A stretch of DNA of 64,000 nucleotides, from positions 62,001-126,000 of the forward strand of contig JAFBIR010000011.1 in NCBI GenBank assembly GCA_021531385.1, given 5' to 3'. The DNA is from Parabacteroides distasonis. GTDB lineage: Bacteria > Bacteroidota > Bacteroidia > Bacteroidales > Tannerellaceae. The notes beneath the pieces were generated by a model. The model searched no databases and was not told the origin of the DNA. It saw nothing but the letters and a program-made list of their open reading frames with translations. Positions 33,647 to 43,026 of the stretch are shown here, piece by piece (positions within the stretch are counted from its first letter, which is position 1; each line of letters begins with the position of its first letter). Position numbers and translations under genes: made by a program.

Positions 33647-34210
33647 ATGAGAAGTATCACAACATTTGATTTACAGTATGCACACCGTTTCTATGGCTTC
33701 CAAGGCGAGGCACAGTATCTGCATGGCCACACAGGAGTCTTAACCATCGAGGTAGAAGATTCCGTTAATGCGGGTGTGAACATGGTTTATCCTTGCAACG
33801 AGATCCAAAAAGTAGCTTGGGACGTATTGAAAAACTTCGATCATGCGTTAGTTTTGCGTCAAGATGATCCCCTGCTGCCCGCGATTCTCGATGTTTATGA
33901 GAAACAAGGTATCAAGGATGGTCATCCTCAGAACACAATGAAGGGTGCAGCCTTCCATACAGAGCTTTGCACGGCTTACCCCGATTGCCGCTTGGTCGTT
34001 ACCAAAGAAACCATGACCGTTGAGGGAATGATCAAGATCGTTTATGATCTGTTGAAAGACAAACTTAACATCGCGAAGATCACCTTCACCAGTGGTGTGA
34101 ACGCTGGCTCTTGCGAGTTTAGCGATCGGAAAGAGATCGACCGTTGTCCGCTCTGTGGCGTTGCCCTTGATGAAAACGGTGTTTGCCCGAAGTGCGGTTA
34201 CAAGAAATAA
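33647..34210 (+). CDS. 6-pyruvoyl-tetrahydropterin synthase / QueD-like protein with zinc ribbon
   Basis: A 187-residue protein. Residues 1-150 match the PTPS/QueD fold with zinc-binding histidines (FDLQYAHRF and LHGHTG). The cysteine that precedes HGH in QueD (CGRLHGH in E. coli) is absent here (AQYLHGH). A C-terminal zinc ribbon CPLC ... CPKCGYKK (about 165-187) is added. It may still act in queuosine precursor or folate-like chemistry, with queA present elsewhere in the window. A ribosome binding site (AAAGGAGA) precedes the ATG at 33647. Confidence 0.78.
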   Translation: MRSITTFDLQYAHRFYGFQGEAQYLHGHTGVLTIEVEDSVNAGVNMVYPCNEIQKVAWDVLKNFDHALVLRQDDPLLPAILDVYEKQGIKDGHPQNTMKGAAFHTELCTAYPDCRLVVTKETMTVEGMIKIVYDLLKDKLNIAKITFTSGVNAGSCEFSDRKEIDRCPLCGVALDENGVCPKCGYKK

Positions 34211-34226
34211 CCAGGTTCTTTCATTT

Positions 34227-34263
34227 AAAGCTCCTGCCTCATTACGGGGACAGGAGCTTTTTT
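34227..34263 (+). terminator. Strong intrinsic terminator after QueD-like gene
   Basis: AAAGCTCCTG (34227-34236) pairs with CAGGAGCTTT (34251-34260), with further CC/GG pairing inside, followed by a T run. Confidence 0.9.
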
Positions 34264-34357
34264 ATATACAAGCTTCAACAGCCATATCCTGCACAGAAAA
34301 GGAACGCCACACATACTAAAATCGCATCTGTTTCGTTAAATCATTTATAATTTCAGA

Positions 34358-36796
34358 ATGAAGATGCGCATCACTACGATAGGAAAAGGAAGAGCGGTGT
34401 CTCTCCTACTTTTATTAATCGGTTTATCCATACAGGCCTTTGCGGCGGATCGGATCAAAATCTCCGGCTATGTGCGGGATGCCGATGGCAACCCTTTGGA
34501 ACTGGTTAATGTGAGAGTCAAAAACACATTGATAGGATCCATGACGAATGAAAAGGGATATTATGCCTTCTCGATAACACCGGGCGACTCTCTTTCGATT
34601 ATCTATTCCTGTCTTGGATTCAACAAGGCAGAGCGTATCATCCCCGCGGCGTATGCCGATATACGGCTGAATGTGCAAATGAACTATGCTTCATTAGAGT
34701 TGGGCGAGGTCTCCGTGACCGCCATTCGCAAGCAAACAACCACAATGGAAAACATTGATGCTGATCGCATTAAGCTTTTACCTGACCCTGCCGGAGGTAG
34801 CATTGAGAGTTTGGTGGTAACCTTTGCTGGTGTTTCCTCCAACAACGAATTAAGCTCCCAATACTCGGTCAGAGGTGGTAGCTACGATGAGAATATGGTG
34901 TACGTGAATGGTTTGGAAGTGTTCCGTCCACTCTTGATCCGCTCCGGACAACAAGAGGGTTTAAGCTTTGTCAACCCTGACTTAACTGAGGAGGTCAATT
35001 TCTCTGCAGGAGGTTTTGAGGCACGTTATGGGGATAAGATGAGTTCCGTGCTTGACATTACCTACAAGAAACCCAAAAGTTTAGAGGGATCCGTCTCTGC
35101 CAGCCTTTTGGGAGCCAACGCCTATGTTGGTAGCTCAACAGGCAAATTCACCCAGGTAACCGGTTTGCGCTTCAAGAGCAGTCGCTCCCTGTTAGGATCG
35201 ATGGAAACCGACGCGGAGTATGACCCTAAGTTCATCGACTTGCAGACCTACATGACTTATCAATTTGCCCCCAAATGGGAGATCAACTTCTTAGGCAACT
35301 TAGCGAATAACCGATATAAATTCACCCCTTATAGTCGAGAAACCACTTTCGGTACCAGCAAAGACCCAAAGCATTTCAAGGTCTATTTTGACGGAAGAGA
35401 ACGTGATCGTTTCCAAACGCTATTCGGTGCCTTGACACTCAAACATACCCCTCGTGAGCATACCGAATTAGGTTTGCAAGCCTCTGCCTTTCGTAGCCAA
35501 GAGGAAGAGGGTTACGACATCGCCGGTGAATATTGGCTGAGCGCAGATGGCGCCTCCAACCCCGACAGTGATGCCACAGCGGCCATGTCGGTAGGTCGTT
35601 ATCATGAACACGCTCGTAACCGACTTAATTCCAGTGTAATCAATATAGGGCATTATGGCAAGACAACGCTCCACAATAATACGTTAAGTTGGGGAGCCAC
35701 GGTGCAGTTCGAGCGCATTAACGACCAAATCAGCGAGTGGGAGAAACGAGATTCATCCGGTTATTCATTGCCGCAGATGGAGCAACAGGTCAGTGTCTAT
35801 TCCAACCTCTTCTCCGACAATGCGATCGAGAGCACCCGCCTATCCGCTTATTTACAAGATGCCTTCAAATTCCGCACTAAGCAGGGATTGTTCACACTCA
35901 TTGCCGGATTGCGAGGGAGCTATTGGGGATTCAACAAAGAATTCATCCTAAGCCCGCGTGCCTCACTCGGTTTCATTCCGAACTTCGACCAAAATCTCAC
36001 GATGCGCTTCGCTACCGGCCTTTACTACCAATCGCCCTTCTACAAGGAGTTGCGTCAGCAGGGCTTAGATGAGCAAGGCAACCATATCACCCTACTGAAC
36101 AAAGATTTAAAATCGCAGCGAGCTATTCATTTCATTGTGGGAGGAGATTATACTTTTAAAGCGTTAGATCGTAATTTCAAGCTCTCCGCTGAGTTATATT
36201 ACAAGAAATTAGATCACTTAAACCCCTATACGGTAGATAACGTGAAAATCCGTTACTATGGCGACAACTGCGCAAAAGGCTATGCCATGGGATTGGATGT
36301 GAAGTTCTTCGGAGAGTTTGTGCCGGGCACCGACTCTTGGATCAGTTTCTCATTGATGAAGTCGGAGCAAACCATTCGAGAGGTAACCAAAGCACCCTTA
36401 CCCAATAGCCCTGGCTACAATATCTCACTCTATTTTCAAGACTATTTTCCCGGCTTCAAGCGTGTGAAACTCAACTTGAAAGGAGTGCTCGCCGGAGGTT
36501 TACCCCAAACCATACCTGGACAAGGTTATGAAGCCGGCTATTTTCGCACACCCGCTTACAAACGTGTGGATATGGGTTTGAGCTATCAATTGGCGGGAGG
36601 CAACGATGCCATCATGGATCGTGGCTTTTTCCGTTACCTGAAGAACATTTGGATTGGCGCAGATGTGTTCAATCTATTTGGCATTCGCAACGTCAGCTCC
36701 TACTATTGGATTACCGACGTTTACAATGTGCAATATGCCGTGCCCAATTATCTGACTGGCAGACAACTCAACGCACGGTTAATCATCGATTTTTGA
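34358..36796 (+). CDS. TonB-dependent receptor with carboxypeptidase-like N-terminal domain
   Basis: An 812-residue outer-membrane receptor: signal peptide (1-29, ending AFAAD), a CarboxypepD_reg-like domain (about 32-115, ISGYVRDADGNPLELVNVRV), a plug domain (about 120-235) and a 22-strand-type barrel ending in LIIDF, with terminal phenylalanine. No SusD gene follows, so it is not a typical polysaccharide-utilisation pair; the ligand may be a metal complex or another small molecule. It would be energised by the ExbB-ExbD-TonB proteins encoded just upstream. Confidence 0.88.
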   Translation: MKMRITTIGKGRAVSLLLLLIGLSIQAFAADRIKISGYVRDADGNPLELVNVRVKNTLIGSMTNEKGYYAFSITPGDSLSIIYSCLGFNKAERIIPAAYADIRLNVQMNYASLELGEVSVTAIRKQTTTMENIDADRIKLLPDPAGGSIESLVVTFAGVSSNNELSSQYSVRGGSYDENMVYVNGLEVFRPLLIRSGQQEGLSFVNPDLTEEVNFSAGGFEARYGDKMSSVLDITYKKPKSLEGSVSASLLGANAYVGSSTGKFTQVTGLRFKSSRSLLGSMETDAEYDPKFIDLQTYMTYQFAPKWEINFLGNLANNRYKFTPYSRETTFGTSKDPKHFKVYFDGRERDRFQTLFGALTLKHTPREHTELGLQASAFRSQEEEGYDIAGEYWLSADGASNPDSDATAAMSVGRYHEHARNRLNSSVINIGHYGKTTLHNNTLSWGATVQFERINDQISEWEKRDSSGYSLPQMEQQVSVYSNLFSDNAIESTRLSAYLQDAFKFRTKQGLFTLIAGLRGSYWGFNKEFILSPRASLGFIPNFDQNLTMRFATGLYYQSPFYKELRQQGLDEQGNHITLLNKDLKSQRAIHFIVGGDYTFKALDRNFKLSAELYYKKLDHLNPYTVDNVKIRYYGDNCAKGYAMGLDVKFFGEFVPGTDSWISFSLMKSEQTIREVTKAPLPNSPGYNISLYFQDYFPGFKRVKLNLKGVLAGGLPQTIPGQGYEAGYFRTPAYKRVDMGLSYQLAGGNDAIMDRGFFRYLKNIWIGADVFNLFGIRNVSSYYWITDVYNVQYAVPNYLTGRQLNARLIIDF

Positions 36797-36823
36797 GGTG
36801 ACGAGCGAAAAATGGGCGAAATC

Positions 36824-36854
36824 TTTCTCCATTCGTAAAAAGTATGTACTTTTG
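36824..36854 (+). promoter_or_regulatory. Promoter of the mce-mmd cluster
   Basis: TTTC (36824-36827), 19 bases, TACTTTTG (36847-36854). The -33 box differs from TTTG at one base. The leader is about 40 bases. Confidence 0.6.
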
Positions 36855-36900
36855 CACAGGTATATAATAACATTTACAAACCTTTTAAAATCATATTCAT

Positions 36901-37320
36901 ATGGAACTTACACACATTGAACACTTAGGAATTGCAGTAAAAAGCATCGAGGCATGCTTGCCGTATTATGAGGGCGTTTTAGGCTTGAAGTGCTACAGCA
37001 TTGAGGAGGTAGCTGATCAGAAGGTAAAAACAGCGTTCTTCAAAGTAGGTCAAACGAAGCTGGAGTTACTGGAGCCGACAAGCGAGGATAGCGCCGTAGC
37101 TAAATTCATTGAGAAGAAGGGTGAGGGTATCCACCACATCGCATTCGCTGTACCTGATGTACAGGCAGCTTTGACTGAGGCTGAGGAGAAGGGTGTTCGT
37201 CTGATCGACAAGGCTCCGCGTAGAGGCGCAGAGGGCTTGGATATCGCGTTCATGCACCCGAAATCAACTTGCAGCGTTTTGACTGAGCTCTGTATGCCGG
37301 GTTGTGGTTGCAAGGAATAA
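36901..37320 (+). CDS. mce: Methylmalonyl-CoA epimerase
   Basis: Interconverts (R)- and (S)-methylmalonyl-CoA in the succinate-to-propionate route. The 139-residue vicinal-oxygen-chelate protein has metal-ligand histidines in THIEHLGIAVKSIEACLPYY and GIHHIAFAV and a glutamate in KTAFFKVGQTKLELLEP. It starts the cluster that encodes the decarboxylase acting on its product. Confidence 0.95.
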   Translation: MELTHIEHLGIAVKSIEACLPYYEGVLGLKCYSIEEVADQKVKTAFFKVGQTKLELLEPTSEDSAVAKFIEKKGEGIHHIAFAVPDVQAALTEAEEKGVRLIDKAPRRGAEGLDIAFMHPKSTCSVLTELCMPGCGCKE

Positions 37321-37368
37321 TCAATAAATCATAATAAGCAGACATTTCTAACAACAAATCAAATAACA

Positions 37369-38922
37369 ATGAGTAACCAACTTGAAAAAGTAAAAGAGCT
37401 CATCGCACTGCGTGAACAAGCTCGTTTGGGTGGAGGAGAGAAAAGAATCGCTAAGCAACACGAGAGTGGTAAATATACCGCTCGTGAGCGTATCGCCATG
37501 TTGCTCGACGAGGGCAGTTTCGAAGAGTTCGACATGTTTGTAAAACACCGCTGTACGAATTTCGGCATCGAGAAAACGAAGTTCTTAGGTGACGGTATCG
37601 TAACAGGCTGCGGAACAATCGATGGTCGCTTAGTCTATATATATGCGCAAGATTTCACCGTGTTCGGTGGTGCGCTGTCAGAGGCTTTGGCCATGAAGAT
37701 CTGTAAGGTAATGGATCAGGCCATGAAGATGGGTGCTCCGGTAATCGGCTTGAACGATTCAGGTGGCGCACGTATCCAGGAGGGTGTAAATGCCTTGGCT
37801 GGTTATGCGGAGATCTTCCAACGTAATATCTTGGCTTCTGGTGTTGTTCCCCAGATCTCTGGTATCTTTGGTCCTTGCGCAGGTGGTGCTGTTTATTCAC
37901 CGGCTTTGACTGACTTCACGATCATGACACGTGGCACCAGCTACATGTTCTTGACTGGCCCGAAAGTGGTTAAGCAGATCGTAGGTGAGGATGTGACTAC
38001 TGAGCAGTTGGGTGGCGCAAGCGTTCACTCCACGAAGTCTGGTGTGGCTCACTTCGCCGTTGACACAGAGGAGGAGGGCTTGAAGTTGATCCGTCAGTTG
38101 ATCAGCTACATGCCGCAGAACAATATGGAGGAGACTCCGGTGTTAGAGTGCAATGATCCGATCGATCGCTTGGATGACTATTTGAACGAGATCATCCCGG
38201 AGAACCCCAACCAGGGTTACGATATGTATGAGGTGATCGGCACGATCGTGGATAACAACGAGTTCTTGGAGGTTCACGCTGACTACGCAAAGAACATCAT
38301 CGTAGGTTTCGCACGTTTCAACGGTCAATCCGTAGGTATCATCGCTAACCAGCCGAAGGTAATGGCAGGTTGCTTGGATAGCAACGCTTCTCGTAAGGCC
38401 GGCCGTTTCGTTCGTTTCTGCGACGCGTTCAACATTCCTTTGGTAACATTGGTGGATGTGCCGGGCTTCTTGCCGGGTACGGGTCAGGAGTACAACGGTG
38501 TGATCCTGCACGGTGCGAAGTTGCTCTACGCTTACGGAGAGGCTACTGTTCCCAAGATCACCGTTACCTTGCGTAAGTCTTACGGTGGCGCATACTGCGT
38601 GATGAGTTCTAAGCACTTGCGTGGTGATATGAACTACGCATGGCCGACAGCTGAGATCGCCGTTATGGGTGCCAGCGGTGCCGTTGAGATCATCTTTGCG
38701 AAGGATGTGAAGGCCGCTGAGGATCCAAAGGCTTGCAAGGCTGAGAAGGAGGCTGAATACTCAAAGGCATTTGCGAACCCGTACAACGCCGCTCAATATG
38801 GCTACATCGACGATGTGATCGAGCCGCGTAACACTCGTTTCCGTATCATCCGCGCATTGCAGCAGTTGGCAACGAAGAAGCTCTGCAATCCGGCTAAGAA
38901 ACATGACAACCTGCCTTTGTAA
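37369..38922 (+). CDS. mmdA: Methylmalonyl-CoA decarboxylase alpha subunit (carboxyltransferase)
   Basis: A 517-residue acyl-CoA carboxyltransferase with two crotonase-type halves. [20 protein letters not shown] and [16 protein letters not shown] form the first half's oxyanion site; [19 protein letters not shown] and [15 protein letters not shown] the second's. It moves CO2 from methylmalonyl-CoA to biotin. Similar proteins serve propionyl-CoA carboxylase, but the adjacent mmdB membrane subunit favours the sodium-pumping decarboxylase. Codon bias indicates high expression. Confidence 0.93.
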   Translation: MSNQLEKVKELIALREQARLGGGEKRIAKQHESGKYTARERIAMLLDEGSFEEFDMFVKHRCTNFGIEKTKFLGDGIVTGCGTIDGRLVYIYAQDFTVFGGALSEALAMKICKVMDQAMKMGAPVIGLNDSGGARIQEGVNALAGYAEIFQRNILASGVVPQISGIFGPCAGGAVYSPALTDFTIMTRGTSYMFLTGPKVVKQIVGEDVTTEQLGGASVHSTKSGVAHFAVDTEEEGLKLIRQLISYMPQNNMEETPVLECNDPIDRLDDYLNEIIPENPNQGYDMYEVIGTIVDNNEFLEVHADYAKNIIVGFARFNGQSVGIIANQPKVMAGCLDSNASRKAGRFVRFCDAFNIPLVTLVDVPGFLPGTGQEYNGVILHGAKLLYAYGEATVPKITVTLRKSYGGAYCVMSSKHLRGDMNYAWPTAEIAVMGASGAVEIIFAKDVKAAEDPKACKAEKEAEYSKAFANPYNAAQYGYIDDVIEPRNTRFRIIRALQQLATKKLCNPAKKHDNLPL

Positions 38923-38944
38923 TCCCTTAAAAAAAGGAATGAGT

Positions 38945-39844
38945 ATGACAAATAAAAAATTCGGGGTACTGCTGTTGCTCATGGTGCTGTTCAGTTTCGG
39001 TGCCAAAGCACAGTTAACTACCTCCGTTAGATTAAATGAGATTTTGGTCATCAATGAAGACAACTTCATGGATGACTATGGCAAACGCCATGCTTGGATT
39101 GAGTTGTACAACAACTCAGCCGGCACGGTTGATTTGCGCGGTTGCTTCCTCACGAACGACAAGAACAACCCCAAGAAATATATGATCCCGAAGGGTGACG
39201 TATTGACCAAAGTCGCTCCTCGTCAGCATATCCTTTTCTGGGTTGACAACGAGCCGACAAGAGGAACCTTCCACGTGAACTTCGCGTTCAATCCGAACGG
39301 CGAGAACTATTTGGCACTCTACGACTCTGATGGTACGACGTTGATCGACGAGGTCACGATCCCGGCAGGTCAGAAAGCTGACGTAAGTTATGGTTTGGAT
39401 GTGGATGGAACAGGAAACTGGAAAATCCTTGACAAGGTAACTCCGAGCACCAACAACGTGACTTTGGACACGAACGAGAAGATCGAGAACTTCCAGAAGA
39501 ACGACTCTTGGGGTATCGGTATGACCCTTACCGCCATGATGGTTGTGTTCCTTGGTTTGTTGGTTCTGTTCTTGGTATTCAAGCAGATCGGTAATGCCGC
39601 TATGAACGCAAGCAAGCGTAACGCACAGAAGGCAGCCGCTGCTGACGGCCAGAAGGTAAGCGAGAACGCAGGCGCAGAGTCAGGCGAGATCTTCGCGGCT
39701 ATCGCAATGGCACTCTATGAGTTGAACGACGAGCACCACGATTTCGAGAGCTCTATCTTGACGATCAAGAAAGCGCAGCGCAACTACTCACCTTGGAACT
39801 CTAAGGTGCTTTCATTGCGTCAAAATCCCATTATCAAGAAGTAA
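38945..39844 (+). CDS. OadG-like gamma subunit fused to a lamin-tail domain
   Basis: About 300 residues in three parts: signal peptide (to about residue 22, FGAKAQ), a lamin-tail-type beta domain (about 25-160, LNEILVINEDNFMDDYG, RHAWIELYNNS) and an OadG-type membrane helix with cytoplasmic tail (about 188-300, GMTLTAMMVVFLGLLVLFLV). OadG subunits hold decarboxylase complexes together at the membrane. The start at 38945 has AAAAAGG at proper distance; 38939 is also possible. The extra periplasmic domain is absent from classical gamma subunits. Confidence 0.85.
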   Translation: MTNKKFGVLLLLMVLFSFGAKAQLTTSVRLNEILVINEDNFMDDYGKRHAWIELYNNSAGTVDLRGCFLTNDKNNPKKYMIPKGDVLTKVAPRQHILFWVDNEPTRGTFHVNFAFNPNGENYLALYDSDGTTLIDEVTIPAGQKADVSYGLDVDGTGNWKILDKVTPSTNNVTLDTNEKIENFQKNDSWGIGMTLTAMMVVFLGLLVLFLVFKQIGNAAMNASKRNAQKAAAADGQKVSENAGAESGEIFAAIAMALYELNDEHHDFESSILTIKKAQRNYSPWNSKVLSLRQNPIIKK

Positions 39845-39875
39845 TCACATCTAAAAGAACAAATAACTGAAAAGC

Positions 39876-40304
39876 ATGAAAAGTTTTAAATATACCATCA
39901 ACGGTAACGTATATAAAGTACATATCAATTCCGTAGAGGAAGATATCGCCGAGGTTGAGGTGAACGGTACTCCCTACAGCGTGAAAATGGAGAAGCCCGC
40001 TAAGAAGCAAATGGTTGCCTTGAAGCGTCCGGCACAAGCTCCGACAACAGCAAGTGGTGAGCCCGTTGTGTCTCGTCCCGCAGGTGGCGCAGCTGGCGCT
40101 GTTCGCTCTCCGCTGCCCGGTGTCATCCTGAGCGTAGATTGCAAGGTTGGCGATACAGTGAAGAGAGGCCAGAAGCTCTTGGTATTGGAGGCTATGAAGA
40201 TGGAGAACACCATCCCGGCTGATCGCGACGGAAAGATTGTAGAAATAAAGGTAAACAAAGGCGATTCTGTCCTCGAAGGTGCAGACCTCGTTATAATCGG
40301 TTAA
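39876..40304 (+). CDS. mmdC: Biotin carboxyl carrier subunit of the decarboxylase
   Basis: A 142-residue protein: an N-terminal beta region, a Pro/Ala/Gly-rich hinge (about 50-72) and a biotinyl domain with the biotin-accepting lysine in VLEAMKMENTI. It carries CO2 from the alpha subunit to the membrane beta subunit. It lies between the gamma-like and beta genes, four bases before the latter. Confidence 0.92.
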   Translation: MKSFKYTINGNVYKVHINSVEEDIAEVEVNGTPYSVKMEKPAKKQMVALKRPAQAPTTASGEPVVSRPAGGAAGAVRSPLPGVILSVDCKVGDTVKRGQKLLVLEAMKMENTIPADRDGKIVEIKVNKGDSVLEGADLVIIG

Positions 40305-40308
40305 TAGT

Positions 40309-41496
40309 ATGCTGACATCCATTTTATTACAAGCGGCAGGAGAGAGTTTCACGGAGTTCTTGATGCAGAACATTCAGATCTTCCTCTCCTACACAGGATT
40401 CGCGAACGCGACGCCGGGTCACATCGTGATGTTGCTCGTCGGCTTGCTGTTCATCTTCCTGGCGATTCGCTATGAGTTCGAGCCTATGTTGTTGATCCCC
40501 ATTGGCTTCGGTATCTTGATCGGTAACATTCCTTTCAAAGACGCTGGTTTGCAATTAGGTATCTACGAAGAGGGCTCTGTGTTGAACATCCTCTATCAAG
40601 GTGTGAAGCAGGGTTGGTATCCGCCGTTGATCTTCCTCGGCATTGGTGCCATGACAGACTTCTCTGCCCTGATTTCCAACCCGAAGTTGATGTTGGTCGG
40701 TGCGGCCGCACAGTTCGGTATCTTCGGTGCGTACATCATCGCTTTGCAGATGGGCTTCGATCCCAGCCAAGCCGGTGCGATCGGTATCATCGGTGGTGCT
40801 GACGGTCCTACGGCAATCTTCTTGTCATCCAAGTTGGCTCCTAACTTGATGGGTGCGATTGCGGTGTCTGCTTATTCTTACATGGCCTTGGTGCCCATTA
40901 TTCAGCCGCCGTTCATGCGTCTGTTGACCACTTCGAAGGAGCGCTTGATCCGTATGAAACCGCCGAGAGCCGTTTCACAGACAGAGAAGATCATCTTCCC
41001 GATCGTAGGTCTGTTGTTGACTGCCTTCTTGGTTCCCTCAGGTCTGCCTCTGTTGGGTATGTTGTTCTTCGGTAACCTCTGTAAGGAGAGTGGCGTAACC
41101 CGTCGTTTGGCCGAGACAGCACGTGGCCCGCTGATTGACGTGATCACCATTCTCTTGGGTGTAACCGTGGGTGCTTCTACACAGGCAACACAGTTCTTGA
41201 CTTGGAATTCCATCAAGATCTTCGGTTTGGGTGCGTTGTCATTCGTGATCGCTACTTGCGCCGGTTTGTTGTTCGTGAAGTTCTTCAACCTCTTCTTGAA
41301 GGAGGGTAACAAGATCAACCCGTTGATCGGTAACGCCGGTGTATCCGCAGTGCCTGATGCCGCTCGTATCTCTCAGAACGTAGGTTTGGAGTACGACCCG
41401 AGCAACTACCTGTTGATGCACGCTATGGGTCCGAACGTTGCCGGTGTGATCGGTTCAGCCGTTGCAGCTGGTATCCTGTTAGGATTCTTGGGTTAA
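40309..41496 (+). CDS. mmdB: Sodium-pumping decarboxylase beta subunit
   Basis: A 395-residue inner-membrane protein with about nine to eleven helices. GFDPSQAGAIGIIGGADGPT contains the conserved aspartates used in sodium transport, and NPLIGNAGVSAVPDAARISQ is another family block. It decarboxylates carboxybiotin and exports sodium ions. It ends the cluster and is followed by a terminator. Confidence 0.95.
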   Translation: MLTSILLQAAGESFTEFLMQNIQIFLSYTGFANATPGHIVMLLVGLLFIFLAIRYEFEPMLLIPIGFGILIGNIPFKDAGLQLGIYEEGSVLNILYQGVKQGWYPPLIFLGIGAMTDFSALISNPKLMLVGAAAQFGIFGAYIIALQMGFDPSQAGAIGIIGGADGPTAIFLSSKLAPNLMGAIAVSAYSYMALVPIIQPPFMRLLTTSKERLIRMKPPRAVSQTEKIIFPIVGLLLTAFLVPSGLPLLGMLFFGNLCKESGVTRRLAETARGPLIDVITILLGVTVGASTQATQFLTWNSIKIFGLGALSFVIATCAGLLFVKFFNLFLKEGNKINPLIGNAGVSAVPDAARISQNVGLEYDPSNYLLMHAMGPNVAGVIGSAVAAGILLGFLG

Positions 41497-41520
41497 TCAG
41501 AATAACCATCTATAAAGGTA

Positions 41521-41556
41521 AGGCGAGGCCTCATAGCGAGGTGCTCGCCTTTCTTA
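41521..41556 (+). terminator. Intrinsic terminator of the mmd cluster
   Basis: AGGCGAG (41521-41527) pairs with CTCGCCT (41544-41550), with inner CCTC/GAGG pairing, followed by TTCTTATTT. Confidence 0.85.
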
Positions 41557-41583
41557 TTTCCCCAATAGGATAGCAAAAAAACA

Positions 41584-41648
41584 GCTGTTACGCTGTAACG
41601 CTGTTGCGCTTTCTCATTACCACGCGTTACAGCGTAACAGCGCAACAG
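41584..41648. repeat. GCTGTTAC-type inverted intergenic repeat
   Basis: Three eight-base units GCTGTTAC, GCTGTAAC and GCTGTTGC on the left are followed after a 14-base gap by their complements (GCGTTACAGC, GTAACAGC, GCAACAG) in shuffled order. The segment can fold into a long cruciform or hairpin. The rest of 41557-41785 shows no gene. Confidence 0.75.
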
Positions 41649-41785
41649 TGGATTTTTCCTTATGCCATTACCCTAATAGATGACCATGCGGCAACATCAT
41701 TGATGAATAAATTCAGGCTCTATTAATGTCCTAAGACAGAAAAAAGGCTGCTCGTCAAATACACGAACAGCCTTTCAGTAAGAGG

Positions 41786-41860
41786 GGTGAAAGATGGGAC
41801 TCGAACCCACGACCCTTGGAACCACAATCCAATGCTCTAACCAACTGAGCTACATTCACC
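41786..41860 (-). tRNA. tRNA-His (GTG), copy 1
   Basis: 75 bases reading GGTGAATGTAGCTC at the 5' end, anticodon stem TTGGA/TCCAA with loop TTGTGGT (anticodon GTG), and the TTCGAGT arm. The extra 5' G opposite C73 typical of tRNA-His is present. CCA is not encoded. The acceptor stem has a T-T mismatch at position 6-67, shared with copy 2. Confidence 0.95.
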
Positions 41861-41927
41861 ATTTGAAGGATCTCTATTTTCCTCTCGGAAACCCAGATCC
41901 GAAAATACACTTTTTCTCTAATTGGTG

Positions 41928-42002
41928 GGTGAAAGATGGGACTCGAACCCACGACCCTTGGAACCACAATCCAATGCTCTAACCAACTGAGCTACATTCA
42001 CC
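41928..42002 (-). tRNA. tRNA-His (GTG), copy 2
   Basis: Identical over 75 bases to the copy 67 bases downstream, including the T-T mismatch in the acceptor stem. It is probably transcribed first, then copy 1, possibly from its own promoter or by readthrough from folD. Confidence 0.95.
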
Positions 42003-42102
42003 ATTTGAATATCTTTAGCGAGCTTATCTCGTTTAAGACGGCGCAAAGATAGGCATTATTTCCAATTTACCAAACTCTTTGCGCCTTTTTCTTTTCACTT
42101 CT

Positions 42103-43002
42103 TTACTTATAAATCGCTTTCTTACCGGCTAACAGCGTGTTACGCATCAACGAGATAATCGTCATAGGTCCTACGCCTCCCGGAACCGGCGTGATATAGC
42201 TGCACTTTGGAGCCACTTCACTGAAAAAGACATCACCCGTCAGCTTAAAGCCGCTCTTCGTATGGCTGCTGGGCATACGCGTCGTACCCACATCAATCAC
42301 CACAGCGCCCTCTTTCACCATATCGCCCTTCAAGAACTCAGGCACACCCAACGCCACAATGATAATATCAGCCGATAGACACATCTCCTTCAAATTGCGT
42401 GAACGGCTATGGCATACCGTCACCGTGCAATCGCCCGGATAAGCCTTCTGCATCATCAAGGTAGCCATCGGCTTACCCACAATGTTGCTACGGCCCAATA
42501 CCACGCAATGCTTGCCACGCGTCTCGATTTCATAGCGCTTCAACAGCTCCAAAATACCCGCCGGAGTGGCTGACACGAAGCAGGGCAAACCAATCGACAT
42601 GCGCCCCACGTTGATCGGGTGGAAACCATCCACATCCTTGCGATAATCAATCGCCTCAATCACTTTCTGCTCAGAGATATGCTTAGGCAAAGGCAGTTGC
42701 ACGATAAAACCATCCACATCCGGATCATTATTCAGCTCATCCACCTTACGCAGCAACTCCTCCTCTGTCACATCCTCCTCATAACGGATCAAAGTTGATT
42801 TGAAGCCAATCTCCTGACAAGTACGCACCTTGCTGGCCACATAGGTCTCACTGCCCCCATCATGCCCAACCAAGATAGCCGCTAAATGAGGCACCTTACC
42901 GCCATTCGCTTTGATCTGAGCGACCTCCTCAGCCATCTCCTGCTTCATCTGGGCGGCTGTCGCCTTCCCATCGAGCAACCGATATGTATGCTGTTCTTCC
43001 AT
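42103..43002 (-). CDS. folD: Bifunctional methylenetetrahydrofolate dehydrogenase/cyclohydrolase
   Basis: Interconverts methylene- and formyl-tetrahydrofolate. The 299-residue protein has the YVASK catalytic lysine motif (about 54-58), VQLPLPKHI, the NADP-binding [11 protein letters not shown] and [11 protein letters not shown]. It lies 24 bases after ffh on the minus strand. Confidence 0.96.
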   Translation of the reverse strand: MEEQHTYRLLDGKATAAQMKQEMAEEVAQIKANGGKVPHLAAILVGHDGGSETYVASKVRTCQEIGFKSTLIRYEEDVTEEELLRKVDELNNDPDVDGFIVQLPLPKHISEQKVIEAIDYRKDVDGFHPINVGRMSIGLPCFVSATPAGILELLKRYEIETRGKHCVVLGRSNIVGKPMATLMMQKAYPGDCTVTVCHSRSRNLKEMCLSADIIIVALGVPEFLKGDMVKEGAVVIDVGTTRMPSSHTKSGFKLTGDVFFSEVAPKCSYITPVPGGVGPMTIISLMRNTLLAGKKAIYK

Positions 43003-43026
43003 CTGAATACTCCTTTCTTGATTAAA

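Noticed and set aside
34358-36796. TonB-dependent receptor as SusC of a PUL.
   Set aside because: No SusD gene follows; the next genes are mce and mmdA with their own promoter.
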